A program made the translations under genes and the position numbers. A stretch of DNA of 64,000 nt from CAWDMN01 sp963803155 (GTDB lineage Bacteria > Acidobacteriota > Terriglobia > Versatilivoradales > Versatilivoraceae), in contig CAWDMN010000004.1 of NCBI GenBank assembly GCA_963803155.1, positions 1 to 64,000 on the forward strand. Direction: 5' to 3'. This document shows, piece after piece, positions 52,982 through 62,026 of the stretch. The notes under the pieces were generated by a model. That model was not told the origin of the DNA and ran no database searches. It saw only the letters and a program-made list of their open reading frames with translations. The stretch's first letter is position 1, and each line of letters starts with the position of its first letter.

Positions 52982-53210
52982 GGAGAAATGTATTTGGCGG
53001 GGGGGCCTTGAAAGTGGCTTGGGAACTCCAGAAGGAACCGCTTTGCGACTCCTTTTCCCCTCACGCTACTTTTGAGTAAACCCTATTCTACGCCATGGAT
53101 TGGCGTTGTGTGCCTTATTCGATATAAACGGGTTTGATTTTTTAAGAAGACCCTTATGAGCCCTGCCTACTAGGCGCCCAGAATCAATACCTGCAAGGTT
53201 CCACCCCCGC

Positions 53211-53750
53211 ATGGCTGGCGCGCCACCGATTGCGCCCGTTTTTGTGAAATTTTTTGGCTTAGCGGCTCAGTCCTTCTATGAAGCACCTTTTTGGGAAGTG
53301 GTCGACCGAAGCACGGACGAGGCCTTGCAACGGATGATTCAAAGCGGGATCATCACGCCTCAAGTCCGGGCTACCCGTCCCCTCTATCCGGTGCTGGAGC
53401 CGGAGACCTTGCGGCAATCCCTCTCTCCCCAGGAAAGAGCGCGAGCCGAGGGACACCGGGGACAAGCCGCTCGCAAATTGAAAATGGCCGAGTTGCTTTT
53501 TCAAGGTGAATTATTGGATGAGGCGCGCCAAGCGCTGGAGGACGGTTTGCTGTGTATTGGCCGTGGCTTGGCGGTGGAACAACGGCAGGAGGAACCCGCC
53601 GATTTGCAGGCGTGTCTCCTTCCTCCCCTGGCACAGGCGTGGAAAGAAAGCCAAGGCTTGGTGCGCCGGTTCATGGAAGGCCTTCAACCACAGCTTGATC
53701 CCGTTTTACAACAATTGAAAAAGCTGGTGTCCATCGGCACGGCGAATTAG
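53211..53750 (+). CDS. Helical protein, possibly the C-terminal fragment of a larger gene
   Basis: 179 residues, mostly helical, with ARKLKMAELLFQGELLDEARQAL and IGRGLAVEQRQEEPADLQACLLPPLAQAW, a pattern like HEPN-type or C-terminal helical domains. The ATG lacks a good ribosome-binding site. From memory the C-terminal half resembles tails of some SNF2-type helicases, so this may be a truncated remnant; that is weak evidence. No helicase motifs lie upstream in any frame I could see. It is convergent with the MarR gene. Confidence 0.45.
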   Translation: MAGAPPIAPVFVKFFGLAAQSFYEAPFWEVVDRSTDEALQRMIQSGIITPQVRATRPLYPVLEPETLRQSLSPQERARAEGHRGQAARKLKMAELLFQGELLDEARQALEDGLLCIGRGLAVEQRQEEPADLQACLLPPLAQAWKESQGLVRRFMEGLQPQLDPVLQQLKKLVSIGTAN

Positions 53751-53872
53751 AGATCCGGACTTTGCCTCAATGAATAAAGAGGGAACATTCCAAGCCCGTG
53801 GCCAAAAAGGATTTTATCCCGTAAAACTAAGCTGGGGATCGATTCACTCAGGTTCTCTCCCGAGATTTTCCT

Positions 53873-54493
53873 CTAAGCGGATTTTGGTCCCGGAAGGACC
53901 GGTATCTTCCGCTTCTCCCAGTACGGCAGCAACAATGCGGAAATCTGACCCAGACGCTTGCACAGCTGTTGCTTGTCTTCAGGTGGAACCGAAGCGAATA
54001 TTTCCTGCAAAAATCCGGTGCTGGCTGGAATGAAGGTTTCCATGAACGCAATCCCCTGTGGGGTGAGTTCCGCCAGCCGTTTCCGTCGATCGCCCGGATC
54101 CTCCATCCGGCTGACCAGACCTTTCTTCACTAATCCCTCCACCAAGCCGGTAATATTGGCCGGGCTCACCATCAATAGCTCGCCGATCTCACCCAAAAGG
54201 CAGTCTCGATCTTTCATCACGTAGAGTGCGATCAACACATCCATCGACTGGGGAGTGATCCCATAAATGGAAAACGCCCGCTCCATAACTGACCGGAGAA
54301 GGTGGTAGCTGTTCGAAAGCGCGGCAATCATTCGAATGGTCGAATGGTCAAACCCGGGGAATTGCTCGCTGAACCTTTCTGTGAGTACGTTCATAAACCG
54401 ATCACGCACACGGTCTCCCTTTCCGGAATTTTGGCCGACTGTGCAGCTGATTTGAGGGCAGCCCTCTGATAGAGAAGCAGCGGGTCGGCCCAT
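53873..54493 (-). CDS. MarR-family transcriptional regulator
   Basis: 206 residues. A winged-helix core carries ITPQSMDVLIALYVMKDRDCLLGEIGELLMVSPANITGLVEGLVKKGLVSRMEDPGDRRKRLAELT, the family's recognition helix and DxRxxR wing. An N-terminal extension of about 33 residues is less typical; an internal Met at MNVLTERF is an alternative start. Its start overlaps the last base of the outer-membrane factor gene, so it is the fourth gene of the RND operon and probably its regulator, acting from the distal end. Confidence 0.9.
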   Translation of the reverse strand: MGRPAASLSEGCPQISCTVGQNSGKGDRVRDRFMNVLTERFSEQFPGFDHSTIRMIAALSNSYHLLRSVMERAFSIYGITPQSMDVLIALYVMKDRDCLLGEIGELLMVSPANITGLVEGLVKKGLVSRMEDPGDRRKRLAELTPQGIAFMETFIPASTGFLQEIFASVPPEDKQQLCKRLGQISALLLPYWEKRKIPVLPGPKSA

Positions 54494-55893
54494 TACGCTC
54501 CTCCGCCCAGCACCTTGTAAAGGGTGGCGAGATTACTCAAACGGGCCAGGCGGAGGCCGACCAATCCCTGCTGGGCAGAGTATAAGGCCCTTTGGGAAAC
54601 AAGAACGCTCAAGTAACTGTCGATTCCCGCCTTGTAGCGAGCATCCGAAAGACGGTAGGTTTCCTCCAGCGCATTAACCAGGGACTGCTGGGCATTTTGC
54701 TGTTCCACCAACCGGGTCCGCAGGCTCAGAGAGTCACTAACATCCCGGAAGGCCGATTGAATCGCTTTCTCGTACTCCGCGATGGCGATATCTCGATCGA
54801 CCTGGGCAACTTTGTAATTGGCCTTCCGAGTTCCAAAGTCAAAAATGGGCATGACCACCTGCGGGGCAAAACTCCATGTTTTGGCGCCAAGCTTGAACAA
54901 GTCGGCGAGATCACCACTCATGAGGCCAGCACCAGCGGTCAGGGTGATCTGCGGGAAGAACGCCGCGCGGGCCGCCGCGATGTTGGCGTATGTGGCTTTC
55001 AATTGGTGTTCCGCCATGAGAATGTCGGGCCGACGGAGCAGCAATTCGGAGGGTAATCCGGGGCTAATGTCCTTCAGCGTACGTTCAGAACCCAGCTCGT
55101 TGGGGAGCAGACTGGCCGAAACAGGCGCACCCACCAAAAGGCTGAGTGCGTTTTCGTCCAGTGCCACCTGGCCGGTGTACTGGGCAATATCCACTCGCGC
55201 CGCCTCCACCTGGGTTTGCGCCTGGCGGAGGTCCAGATCGGAAGCAATGCCCAGATCCCGTGTGCGCAAGATCAATTCGTACGAAGCTTGCTGGGCGCCG
55301 AGTGTTGCCTGGGCCAACCGCAGGTGGTCCCGATCAGAGGCCAGGGCCAGGAAGCCTTGAGCAACAGCGGCCACCAGCGAAATCTGTGCAGCGGAGCGGG
55401 CCTGCTCCGTGGCCAGATATTGCTCCAACGCACTATCTTTCAAGCTGCGAATGCGGCCGAAAAAGTCCAGCTCCCAAGAACTGACTCCCAGGCCGACAAC
55501 ATATTCCGTAACGTTTTGGGCCTCCTCTTTCCCGGAGACGCTGGGAGGCACTCTCTGTCCGCTCACATTGCCCAAAGCGCTTACGGTGGGGAATATTGCC
55601 GCGCGCTGGATCCGGTACAGGGCTTGGACCCTCTCAATGTTCAGTGTGGCCATCCGCAGGTCGCGGTTATTGGCCAGAGCCAACTTGATCACAGATTGAA
55701 GTTGCTCATCGGTGAAATACTCCTGCCACTTTATGTCGGCGGGCATGGGTGCCGCCGGCAGGTTGGCTTCACTAGCCGCGCTTCCCGGCCAGGCTGTGGG
55801 AACCGGCAGACTAGGACGGTCATATTTTTGCGCGCGCGGGCAGCCACAAAGACAAACGGCTAATCCAACGAGAAGAAGAGGTTTTCGAGGCAT
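54493..55893 (-). CDS. RND-type outer-membrane factor lipoprotein (NodT/OprM family)
   Basis: 466 residues from the ATG at 55893. A lipoprotein signal ends in LAVCLCGC with the acylated Cys. Two repeats of the TolC-like helical hairpin are visible (LALANNRDLRMATLNIERVQA; EYEKAIQSAFRDVSDSLSLRTR), plus LLRRPDILMAEHQLKATYANI and VSSWELDFFGRI, which are typical. It forms the trimeric outer-membrane exit duct of a tripartite pump. The gene lies 2 nt after the pump gene and abuts the MarR gene, so the four genes form one unit. Confidence 0.95.
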   Translation of the reverse strand: MPRKPLLLVGLAVCLCGCPRAQKYDRPSLPVPTAWPGSAASEANLPAAPMPADIKWQEYFTDEQLQSVIKLALANNRDLRMATLNIERVQALYRIQRAAIFPTVSALGNVSGQRVPPSVSGKEEAQNVTEYVVGLGVSSWELDFFGRIRSLKDSALEQYLATEQARSAAQISLVAAVAQGFLALASDRDHLRLAQATLGAQQASYELILRTRDLGIASDLDLRQAQTQVEAARVDIAQYTGQVALDENALSLLVGAPVSASLLPNELGSERTLKDISPGLPSELLLRRPDILMAEHQLKATYANIAAARAAFFPQITLTAGAGLMSGDLADLFKLGAKTWSFAPQVVMPIFDFGTRKANYKVAQVDRDIAIAEYEKAIQSAFRDVSDSLSLRTRLVEQQNAQQSLVNALEETYRLSDARYKAGIDSYLSVLVSQRALYSAQQGLVGLRLARLSNLATLYKVLGGGA

Positions 55894-55894
55894 G

Positions 55895-58800
55895 TTAGTT
55901 GCCCTCCACTGGGCTCGCCGTTTCGGAGCCAGATTGTTCGATGCGGCCGCCTTTCTTTTTCCCAAACAGTTGAACCACTATTACAAAGAATAAGGGAATA
56001 AAGAATATCGCCAGGAAAGTAGCAGTTATCATTCCACCCAGCACGCTAGTGCCAATAGCCTGTTGCGCGCCGGCGCCCGCCCCTCCGGCAAAGGCCAGGG
56101 GCAAAACACCAATTCCGAATGCCATTGAGGTCATCACAATGGGGCGCAGCCTCAGTTTGGCGGCTTCGATGGTCGCTTCGATCAAACCCATGCCTTGCTC
56201 AACATGCCCCTTGGCGAACTGGACAATCAGAATCGCGTTCTTGGTGGTCAGGCCTAGCACGGTCAGCAGTCCGATCTGGAAGTAGACGTCATTGGACAAA
56301 CCGCGCAAGTTGGAAGCCAGCAAGCCGCCGATCACGCCCAGAGGCAGCGCGAACAGGATGGTGATCGGAACAGTCCAACTCTCATAAAGTGCTGCAAGGA
56401 CGAGGAAGATTGCGAGCACCGAAAAAGAATAAAGGAGCCCGGTTTGGGACTCGGACATGCGCTGTTGATAGGACAGTCCGGTCCAGTCGAAGCCGACGCC
56501 CGAGGGCAGCTTGTCCACGATCTCTTCCATCGCCTGCATCGCCTCGCCTGAGCTGCGTCCAGCCGCAGGTTCTCCCTGAATGTTCATGGCCGGAAAACTG
56601 TTGTACCGCTCGAGCCGCGGAGAGCCGTAAATCCAGCGTCCGGAGGCGAAGGCGGAAAGCGGCACCATCCCCCCTTTCGCGTTGTGGATTTGAAGGTGGT
56701 CCAGATCGCCCGGCAGCATTCGGAAAGGGGCATCCGCCTGGGCATAGACGTGCTTGACCCGCCCTCCCTGGACGAAATTGCCAATATAGGCACTACCGAA
56801 TGCAGCGGAGAGGTAACTCTGCGCCGAGCTGATGGGAAGGCCGAGCGAGCCGGCCTTCTCCCAGTCGATGTCCACTTTGTACTGTGGCACATCGGCCATC
56901 CCGTTCGGTCTCACCCTAGCCAGGCGTGGGTCTCGAGCCGCCATTCCCAAGAGCATGTTCTGCGCTTCTGTGAGCTTTTCATGTCCGATTCCGCCCCGGT
57001 CCTGCAGCATGAAATCGAACCCGATCGCGTTGCCAAGCTCCACGACGGCGGGGGGGGGGTATGCGAAGATAATGGCGCCGCGGATGCCCGCCAGCGACCG
57101 CATCGCCTTGCCAGCCACATCCTTTGCCCGGAGCCCCGGCTGGTTGCGCAGATTCCAATCCCTGAGCTGGACGAAGACCATGCCTTGATTCTGCCCACGG
57201 CCGGCAAAACCCATGCCGGCGCCCGTCATGCATGACGCCACCGCGTCCTTTTGGTCAATGAGGAAGTGGTCTCTGACCACATCCATCACCGCTTGTGTCT
57301 GCTCCAGCGTCGATCCGACCGGCAGTTGAATCATCCCCATCAGGGTTCCCTGGTCCTCATCGGGAAGGTATCCAGTCGGCATCCGTTGATAGAGGAACAC
57401 CATTCCAGCCACGATGAGAAGAAAGAGGATGACAAAACGAACCTTCCGCACCAGAATCCCCGACACAATGGTCGTGTAGGCATTGCGCGTGCGGTAAAAT
57501 AGGCGGTCAAACCAGAGGAAGAAGGGGCGGAAGAGTCGGAAACCGGTTTCAGCCGCCTCATGTCCCCTCTCCACAGACTTCAGGAACGACGCGCACAGCA
57601 CCGGCGTTAGGACCAAAGCGACAACCACCGACAGAAGCATTGAGGAGATCACCGTCACCGAGAACTGCCGGTAAATGACCCCCGTGGAACCGGCAAAAAA
57701 GATCATCGGGCCAAAGACCGCCGACAGTACTAGCCCGATGCCCACCAGGGCGCTCGTGATCTCATCCATTGACTTGCGGGTTGCCTCCCAGGGCGGAAGT
57801 CCTTCCTCGCTCATGATCCGCTCCACGTTTTCAACCACCACAATGGCATCGTCGACGAGCAAGCCGATGGCCAGCACCATGGCGAACATCGTCAGCATAT
57901 TGATTGAGTAACCCAATAATCCCAAAACCCCGAAAGTGCCCAAGATCACGACTGGCACGGCGATGGTTGGGATCATGGTGGCCCGGAGGTTCCCGAGGAA
58001 AAGGTACATGACAAGGAAGACGAGGAAAATAGCGATGATGAGGGTCTTGACCACTTCTTCGATTGCCACCTTCACAAACGGGGTGGTGTCATAAGGATAA
58101 ATGACCTTCATCCCGGACCCGGCGGGGAAGTACTTTGACAACTCCGTCATTTTGGCCTTGATTCCGTCGGCAGTGTCGAGCGCGTTCGCGCCCGCTTCCT
58201 GGCGGATGGCGAGCATGGCGGCCGGCATCCCGTTAAACCGGAGCCGAATGTCGGGCAATTCAGTTCCAAGCTCAGTCCGCCCTATGTCCTTCACACGCAC
58301 GATCGATCCGTCCGACTGCGTACGCAGAGGGATGGAGGCGAACTCCTTCGGCGTCACCAGGAGCGACTGGACGAGGATGGAAGCGTTGAGCCGCTGGCCC
58401 GGCACCGCAGGGGCGCCGCCCAGCTGCCCGGCAGAGACTTCGACGTTGTAAGCCTGGATCGCCGCAACGACATCATCCGAAGTCATTCCGTATTTGGTGA
58501 GCTTGTCCGGATCGAACCAGATCCGCATGGCATAGGCGCTGCCAAAGACTTGAACTTCGCCGACTCCCGGCACTCGTGCGATAATGGACTGGACGTTCGA
58601 GACGAGGTAGTCCATCAGGTCGTCCTGGTCCATGCTCCCGTTCTCGGAGGTGACACCAAGTATCAGCAGAAAGTTTCGAGTCGACTTGCTGACGGTGAGC
58701 CCCCGGCTCTGCACCACATCAGGGAGTGACGGCAAAGCAAGCTGAAGTTTGTTTTGAACCTTTGCCCAAGCCAGGTCCGGGTCGGTGCCTGGAGCGAAGG

Positions 58801-59077
58801 TCAGTGTGACAGCGGCGCTTCCCGACGAGTCACTGGTAGAGTACATGTAGAGCATCTTGTCCAGACCCGTCATGTTCTGTTCAATCATCTGAGTGACACT
58901 GTCTTCGACGGTCTTCGCCGATGCCCCGGGGTAGATGCCACTGATCGAGATCGACGGCGGGGCAATAGGTGGATACTGGGAGATGGGAAGGTTGTAAATT
59001 GCCAAGCCGCCTACCAGCATCATGGCGATGGCAATGACCCAGGCGAAAACAGGACGGTCAAGAAAGAATCTAGACAT
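55895..59077 (-). CDS. RND multidrug efflux pump inner-membrane subunit (HAE1/AcrB-MexB family)
   Basis: 1060 residues from the ATG at 59077 (GGGGGAAG upstream), near the usual 1030-1050. MSRFFLDRPVFAWVIAI opens helix 1. Periplasmic porter domains follow, with YPPIAPPSISI and TFAPGTDPDLAWAKVQNKL. Helix 4 has the proton-relay pair in LLVDDAIVVVENVERIM. The later half repeats the fold, with FRMLPGDLDHLQ and GLTTKNAILIVQFAK. It exports hydrophobic compounds using the proton gradient. Its start overlaps the adaptor's end by 8 nt. Confidence 0.97.
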   Translation of the reverse strand: MSRFFLDRPVFAWVIAIAMMLVGGLAIYNLPISQYPPIAPPSISISGIYPGASAKTVEDSVTQMIEQNMTGLDKMLYMYSTSDSSGSAAVTLTFAPGTDPDLAWAKVQNKLQLALPSLPDVVQSRGLTVSKSTRNFLLILGVTSENGSMDQDDLMDYLVSNVQSIIARVPGVGEVQVFGSAYAMRIWFDPDKLTKYGMTSDDVVAAIQAYNVEVSAGQLGGAPAVPGQRLNASILVQSLLVTPKEFASIPLRTQSDGSIVRVKDIGRTELGTELPDIRLRFNGMPAAMLAIRQEAGANALDTADGIKAKMTELSKYFPAGSGMKVIYPYDTTPFVKVAIEEVVKTLIIAIFLVFLVMYLFLGNLRATMIPTIAVPVVILGTFGVLGLLGYSINMLTMFAMVLAIGLLVDDAIVVVENVERIMSEEGLPPWEATRKSMDEITSALVGIGLVLSAVFGPMIFFAGSTGVIYRQFSVTVISSMLLSVVVALVLTPVLCASFLKSVERGHEAAETGFRLFRPFFLWFDRLFYRTRNAYTTIVSGILVRKVRFVILFLLIVAGMVFLYQRMPTGYLPDEDQGTLMGMIQLPVGSTLEQTQAVMDVVRDHFLIDQKDAVASCMTGAGMGFAGRGQNQGMVFVQLRDWNLRNQPGLRAKDVAGKAMRSLAGIRGAIIFAYPPPAVVELGNAIGFDFMLQDRGGIGHEKLTEAQNMLLGMAARDPRLARVRPNGMADVPQYKVDIDWEKAGSLGLPISSAQSYLSAAFGSAYIGNFVQGGRVKHVYAQADAPFRMLPGDLDHLQIHNAKGGMVPLSAFASGRWIYGSPRLERYNSFPAMNIQGEPAAGRSSGEAMQAMEEIVDKLPSGVGFDWTGLSYQQRMSESQTGLLYSFSVLAIFLVLAALYESWTVPITILFALPLGVIGGLLASNLRGLSNDVYFQIGLLTVLGLTTKNAILIVQFAKGHVEQGMGLIEATIEAAKLRLRPIVMTSMAFGIGVLPLAFAGGAGAGAQQAIGTSVLGGMITATFLAIFFIPLFFVIVVQLFGKKKGGRIEQSGSETASPVEGN

Positions 59078-60329
59078 TTCTTCCCCCTTTGGCTTTGGAT
59101 GGGGGAACCGATTGGCCGTCGCCTGCCCCGGGGCCACCAACCGCGGGACTCGCAAAGGGGACAACTCGGACCGGACTGCCCGGGCGCACTTTCTGCAGTC
59201 CATCCATAATCAGCCGGTCACCAACGGCCAGCCCCTCGGTCACGAGCCATTTATCCCCAATGGCGCGGTCCAGCTTAAGTGCCCGCTGCTCGACCTTGTT
59301 GTCTTTGCCGACAACCCATGCAATGGGGTTGCCCTTTGGATCGCGTGTGATCCCTTGCTGGGGGACAAGCAGAGCCTCATCGTTTACCCCCTCCTCCACG
59401 ACCGCCCTCACGAACATGCCCGGAAGAAGGATTTGGCGGGGATTGGGGAAAACGATGCGCAACGTGACCGATCCCGTGGCCGGGTTTACTGTGACATCCT
59501 GAAATTGCAGGATGCCCGGCAAAGAATACGGGGTCCCGTCTTCCAGGACTAACTTCACCTTGCTTTGAGTGGGTCCATTTTGTTTGAGATGCCCACTCTC
59601 CAGATTTCGTCGCAACCTCAGCAGATCCGCGCTGGCTTGAGTCACGTCTACATAAATCGGGTTCAACTGCTGCACGACCGCCAGGGGAGTGGGCTGATAG
59701 GCAGAAGCCAACCCGCCCACAGTGATGTTGGACATGCCAATGCGGCCGGAAATAGGCGCCTTGATGGGAGTGTAGGACAAATTGATGCGGGCGCTCTCCA
59801 GGTTGGTCCGGCTGACTTCGACCATGGTTTTGCGCGCCTCCACGTTTGCTTCGGCTTGCCGCAGAGCAGCGCTGGCATCATCGTAATCCTGTTGCCCGAC
59901 CGCGCGGATGGCCACGAGCTCTTTCAGACGTCCGGCCCGGGAACGAAGGGCGGGAAGGTTAGCTTCCGCAGTAACCAGTTCCGCCTCTGCCGTCGCAAGA
60001 GCAGCTTTGGCTTGGTTGACCGCCGCCTGGTAGGGCGCAGGATCGATTTGATAAAGCAATTCGCCGGCCTTGACATTCGCACCTTCCTGGAAGAGGCGGC
60101 TCTGGATGAGGCCGTTTACCTGGGGACGGATTTCCGCGACCAGGTAAGCAGAGGTCCGTCCGGGCAATTCCGTGGTCAATACGATTTTTTCGGAACTGAG
60201 GGTCATGGTCGCAACCTCGGCAGGGCGTGCCGGAGGGGGAGCTACCTTTGGTTTGCAGCTGGACATGAGAAAGCCCGCAAGAGCGAGCCCGGTGACGACT
60301 AGATAATTAGCGCATTTGCTGAATAACAT
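59070..60329 (-). CDS. RND efflux periplasmic adaptor lipoprotein (AcrA/MexA family)
   Basis: 419 residues. A lipoprotein signal ends LAGFLMSSC. The barrel-sandwich domain has GRTSAYLVAEIRPQVNGLI and FQEGANVKAGELLYQIDPAPY. A helical hairpin rich in Ala/Gln (QAKAALATAEAELVTAEANL) follows, then the return lipoyl half YTPIKAPISGRIG. AAAGGAG precedes the ATG. It links pump and outer-membrane duct. It is the first gene of the four-gene operon; the likely promoter lies at 60,367-60,396. Confidence 0.96.
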   Translation of the reverse strand: MLFSKCANYLVVTGLALAGFLMSSCKPKVAPPPARPAEVATMTLSSEKIVLTTELPGRTSAYLVAEIRPQVNGLIQSRLFQEGANVKAGELLYQIDPAPYQAAVNQAKAALATAEAELVTAEANLPALRSRAGRLKELVAIRAVGQQDYDDASAALRQAEANVEARKTMVEVSRTNLESARINLSYTPIKAPISGRIGMSNITVGGLASAYQPTPLAVVQQLNPIYVDVTQASADLLRLRRNLESGHLKQNGPTQSKVKLVLEDGTPYSLPGILQFQDVTVNPATGSVTLRIVFPNPRQILLPGMFVRAVVEEGVNDEALLVPQQGITRDPKGNPIAWVVGKDNKVEQRALKLDRAIGDKWLVTEGLAVGDRLIMDGLQKVRPGSPVRVVPFASPAVGGPGAGDGQSVPPSKAKGGRNV

Positions 60330-60366
60330 GAACCGACTCCTTTACCCTTCTTAAAAATGCGAAGCC

Positions 60367-60412
60367 ATATTAATCTATTCATAAATGAAAAATCAAGTGC
60401 CAAATAGTTAAT
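60367..60412 (-). promoter_or_regulatory. Promoter and candidate MarR operator of the RND operon
   Basis: On the minus strand TTGATT (60396-60391) and TAATAT (60372-60367) lie 18 nt apart upstream of the adaptor gene. ATTAATCTATT at 60369-60379 and AATAGTTAAT at 60403-60412 form an imperfect inverted repeat around it, with a smaller TTCAT/ATGAA pair inside. An AT-rich palindrome here fits MarR binding; it is unproven. Confidence 0.45.
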
Positions 60413-61038
60413 GCACAAAATATTATTTCGCGCCGACGATGAGCCGATGCTCACGATTTTGCCCCGCTAGACGAATCCGAAAGAGTCGCTTCGCGATCCG
60501 TCACTCTGCGACTATTCCTTCCCATGACTGGACCTGTGTTCGCGTTCTTTTTCTTTCTTGGCATTATCTAATGTCAAGAGTCTTTATTGCATTGTGTCAG
60601 ATTCAGAGGTGGCCAGGATCAGATGATCCCGTAGCTTAAATAGTGAATCAATATTCTTCTAGGAATCTTCAATCCTATACATATGAGTGGGTGGAAGGAC
60701 ATCGGCGTGGAAGGTGGATCGGATCTGAGTGGTTCTGGCTGATCCAACCTTCTGATAAAGGAGAGAAAAGCGGTGGGATCGACTGGCAAAGCAGGCATTA
60801 TGGCGAGTCTTCGCGATCCCTTGCGCGACTCTCCGCCCTGCATGGCATGCTGGTTGGGCAGAGAGCGAATGCGCGAAGGGGTGACCTCGTCACACCCGCG
60901 CGTCCGACTGTCCCCCATCAGCTGCATTGTGACGGCCTTTGGGTCCAAATCAAAGACCGGAGGAACGGAAGATTGTATCCCGCATGGGGCGGGCCGTATC
61001 ATGACAAACCATTCTACCCGATGGCTCCATTAATCCGC
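60413..61038. other. Intergenic region without convincing genes
   Basis: About 630 bp between the RND operon promoter and the downstream end of the esterase gene. Frames on both strands at 60,619-61,158 lack ribosome-binding sites and recognisable domains. GC-rich text such as GATGACCTCGTCACACC-like short inverted repeats near 60,880 is present. Nothing else is clear. Confidence 0.35.
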
Positions 61039-61917
61039 TTACTGCTTCGTCAACCCTTGTACCTGCAGCCAATCCCCGAAACGTTCAATCCATCGGTCAG
61101 AAGGCAAGTCTTGTTTTCGCATGCCAAAGCCATGTCCCCCTTTGGAAAACAGGTGTAATTCCGCTGATTTTTTTGAGCTAGTCCAGGCCTGGTAGAGAGC
61201 AATACTATGCGGCGCCAACCCGAGCTGATCGTCAGTCGCGGCCAAAATGAACATGGGTGGAGCATCGGCTGGCACTGCGGGCTTGATCGTCCAATCGTAT
61301 TGTAAATAGATCGGGGCGACGAAATCCGGCCTTGTTTCCGGCGTGTAGGTATAGGCTACCGAGGCGGTCAGCGTGCCGCCCGCCGAAAAACCCATGATGC
61401 CTATGTGATTGGGCTTGATTCCATATTCCCTGGCATGCTGGCGAACGTAACCAATGGCTGCTTTTCCATCCTCCACCGCCAGCCTGAGGATGGGAGCCAC
61501 TGCTTCATCCAGCTTTTTCGGATCGCCCATTTTATCCATCACCTCTTTGACTGGGTCATCGGTAAGGCTTTCAATCAGCCGGTATTTCAGCACGAAACAG
61601 GCAATACCCCTGGCCGAAAGCCAGCGGGCAACATCGAGTCCCTCGCTGTCAATCGAGAGGGCCTGGAATCCGCCTCCCGGGCAGATAATTACCGCCGTGC
61701 CATTTGCTTTAGCGGGCTCGGGCATTATAGCAATGAGTGTGGGATCTTTCACATTGTAGACCACCCGTGTCTGCCACAGGTTGTTCCGATTTTCTTTTTC
61801 CTGTTGTTTCCAGTTTTCAGAACCTGGAGCCGGGCCTTCGTATAGTCGGATGGTTTTCTGTTGACCCAACATAGTCACGCAGAATAGCAAAAGAATCAGG
61901 GGAACCGCTGTTTTCAT
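61039..61917 (-). CDS. Exported alpha/beta-hydrolase esterase (BD-FAE/acetylesterase-like)
   Basis: 292 residues with a signal peptide (KTAVPLILLLFCVTMLGQQ). The core shows AVIICPGGGFQALSIDSEGLDVARWLS (oxyanion loop), the nucleophile elbow IGIMGFSAGGTLTAS, an acidic residue in LAATDDQLG and the catalytic His in SKGGHGFGMRKQ. This layout matches esterases often found with plant-polysaccharide enzymes, such as acetyl-xylan esterases; the substrate is not certain. It lies 110 nt downstream of the carboxylesterase gene on the same strand. Confidence 0.88.
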   Translation of the reverse strand: MKTAVPLILLLFCVTMLGQQKTIRLYEGPAPGSENWKQQEKENRNNLWQTRVVYNVKDPTLIAIMPEPAKANGTAVIICPGGGFQALSIDSEGLDVARWLSARGIACFVLKYRLIESLTDDPVKEVMDKMGDPKKLDEAVAPILRLAVEDGKAAIGYVRQHAREYGIKPNHIGIMGFSAGGTLTASVAYTYTPETRPDFVAPIYLQYDWTIKPAVPADAPPMFILAATDDQLGLAPHSIALYQAWTSSKKSAELHLFSKGGHGFGMRKQDLPSDRWIERFGDWLQVQGLTKQ

Positions 61918-62026
61918 TTTAAGGACCTCGAATTAATCTGATTTTTGATTTTCTATTAAAAATCCAGCATCTTCCAATTCAGAAATATTATGCTTGCGTC
62001 CAACCTTTCGGCAGTTCCCCGCCCTT

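Noticed and set aside
60619..61158. Opposing frames of 127 and 171 codons near 60.6-61.1 kb
   Set aside because: Neither has a ribosome-binding site or family resemblance, and they overlap each other and the esterase 3' end.
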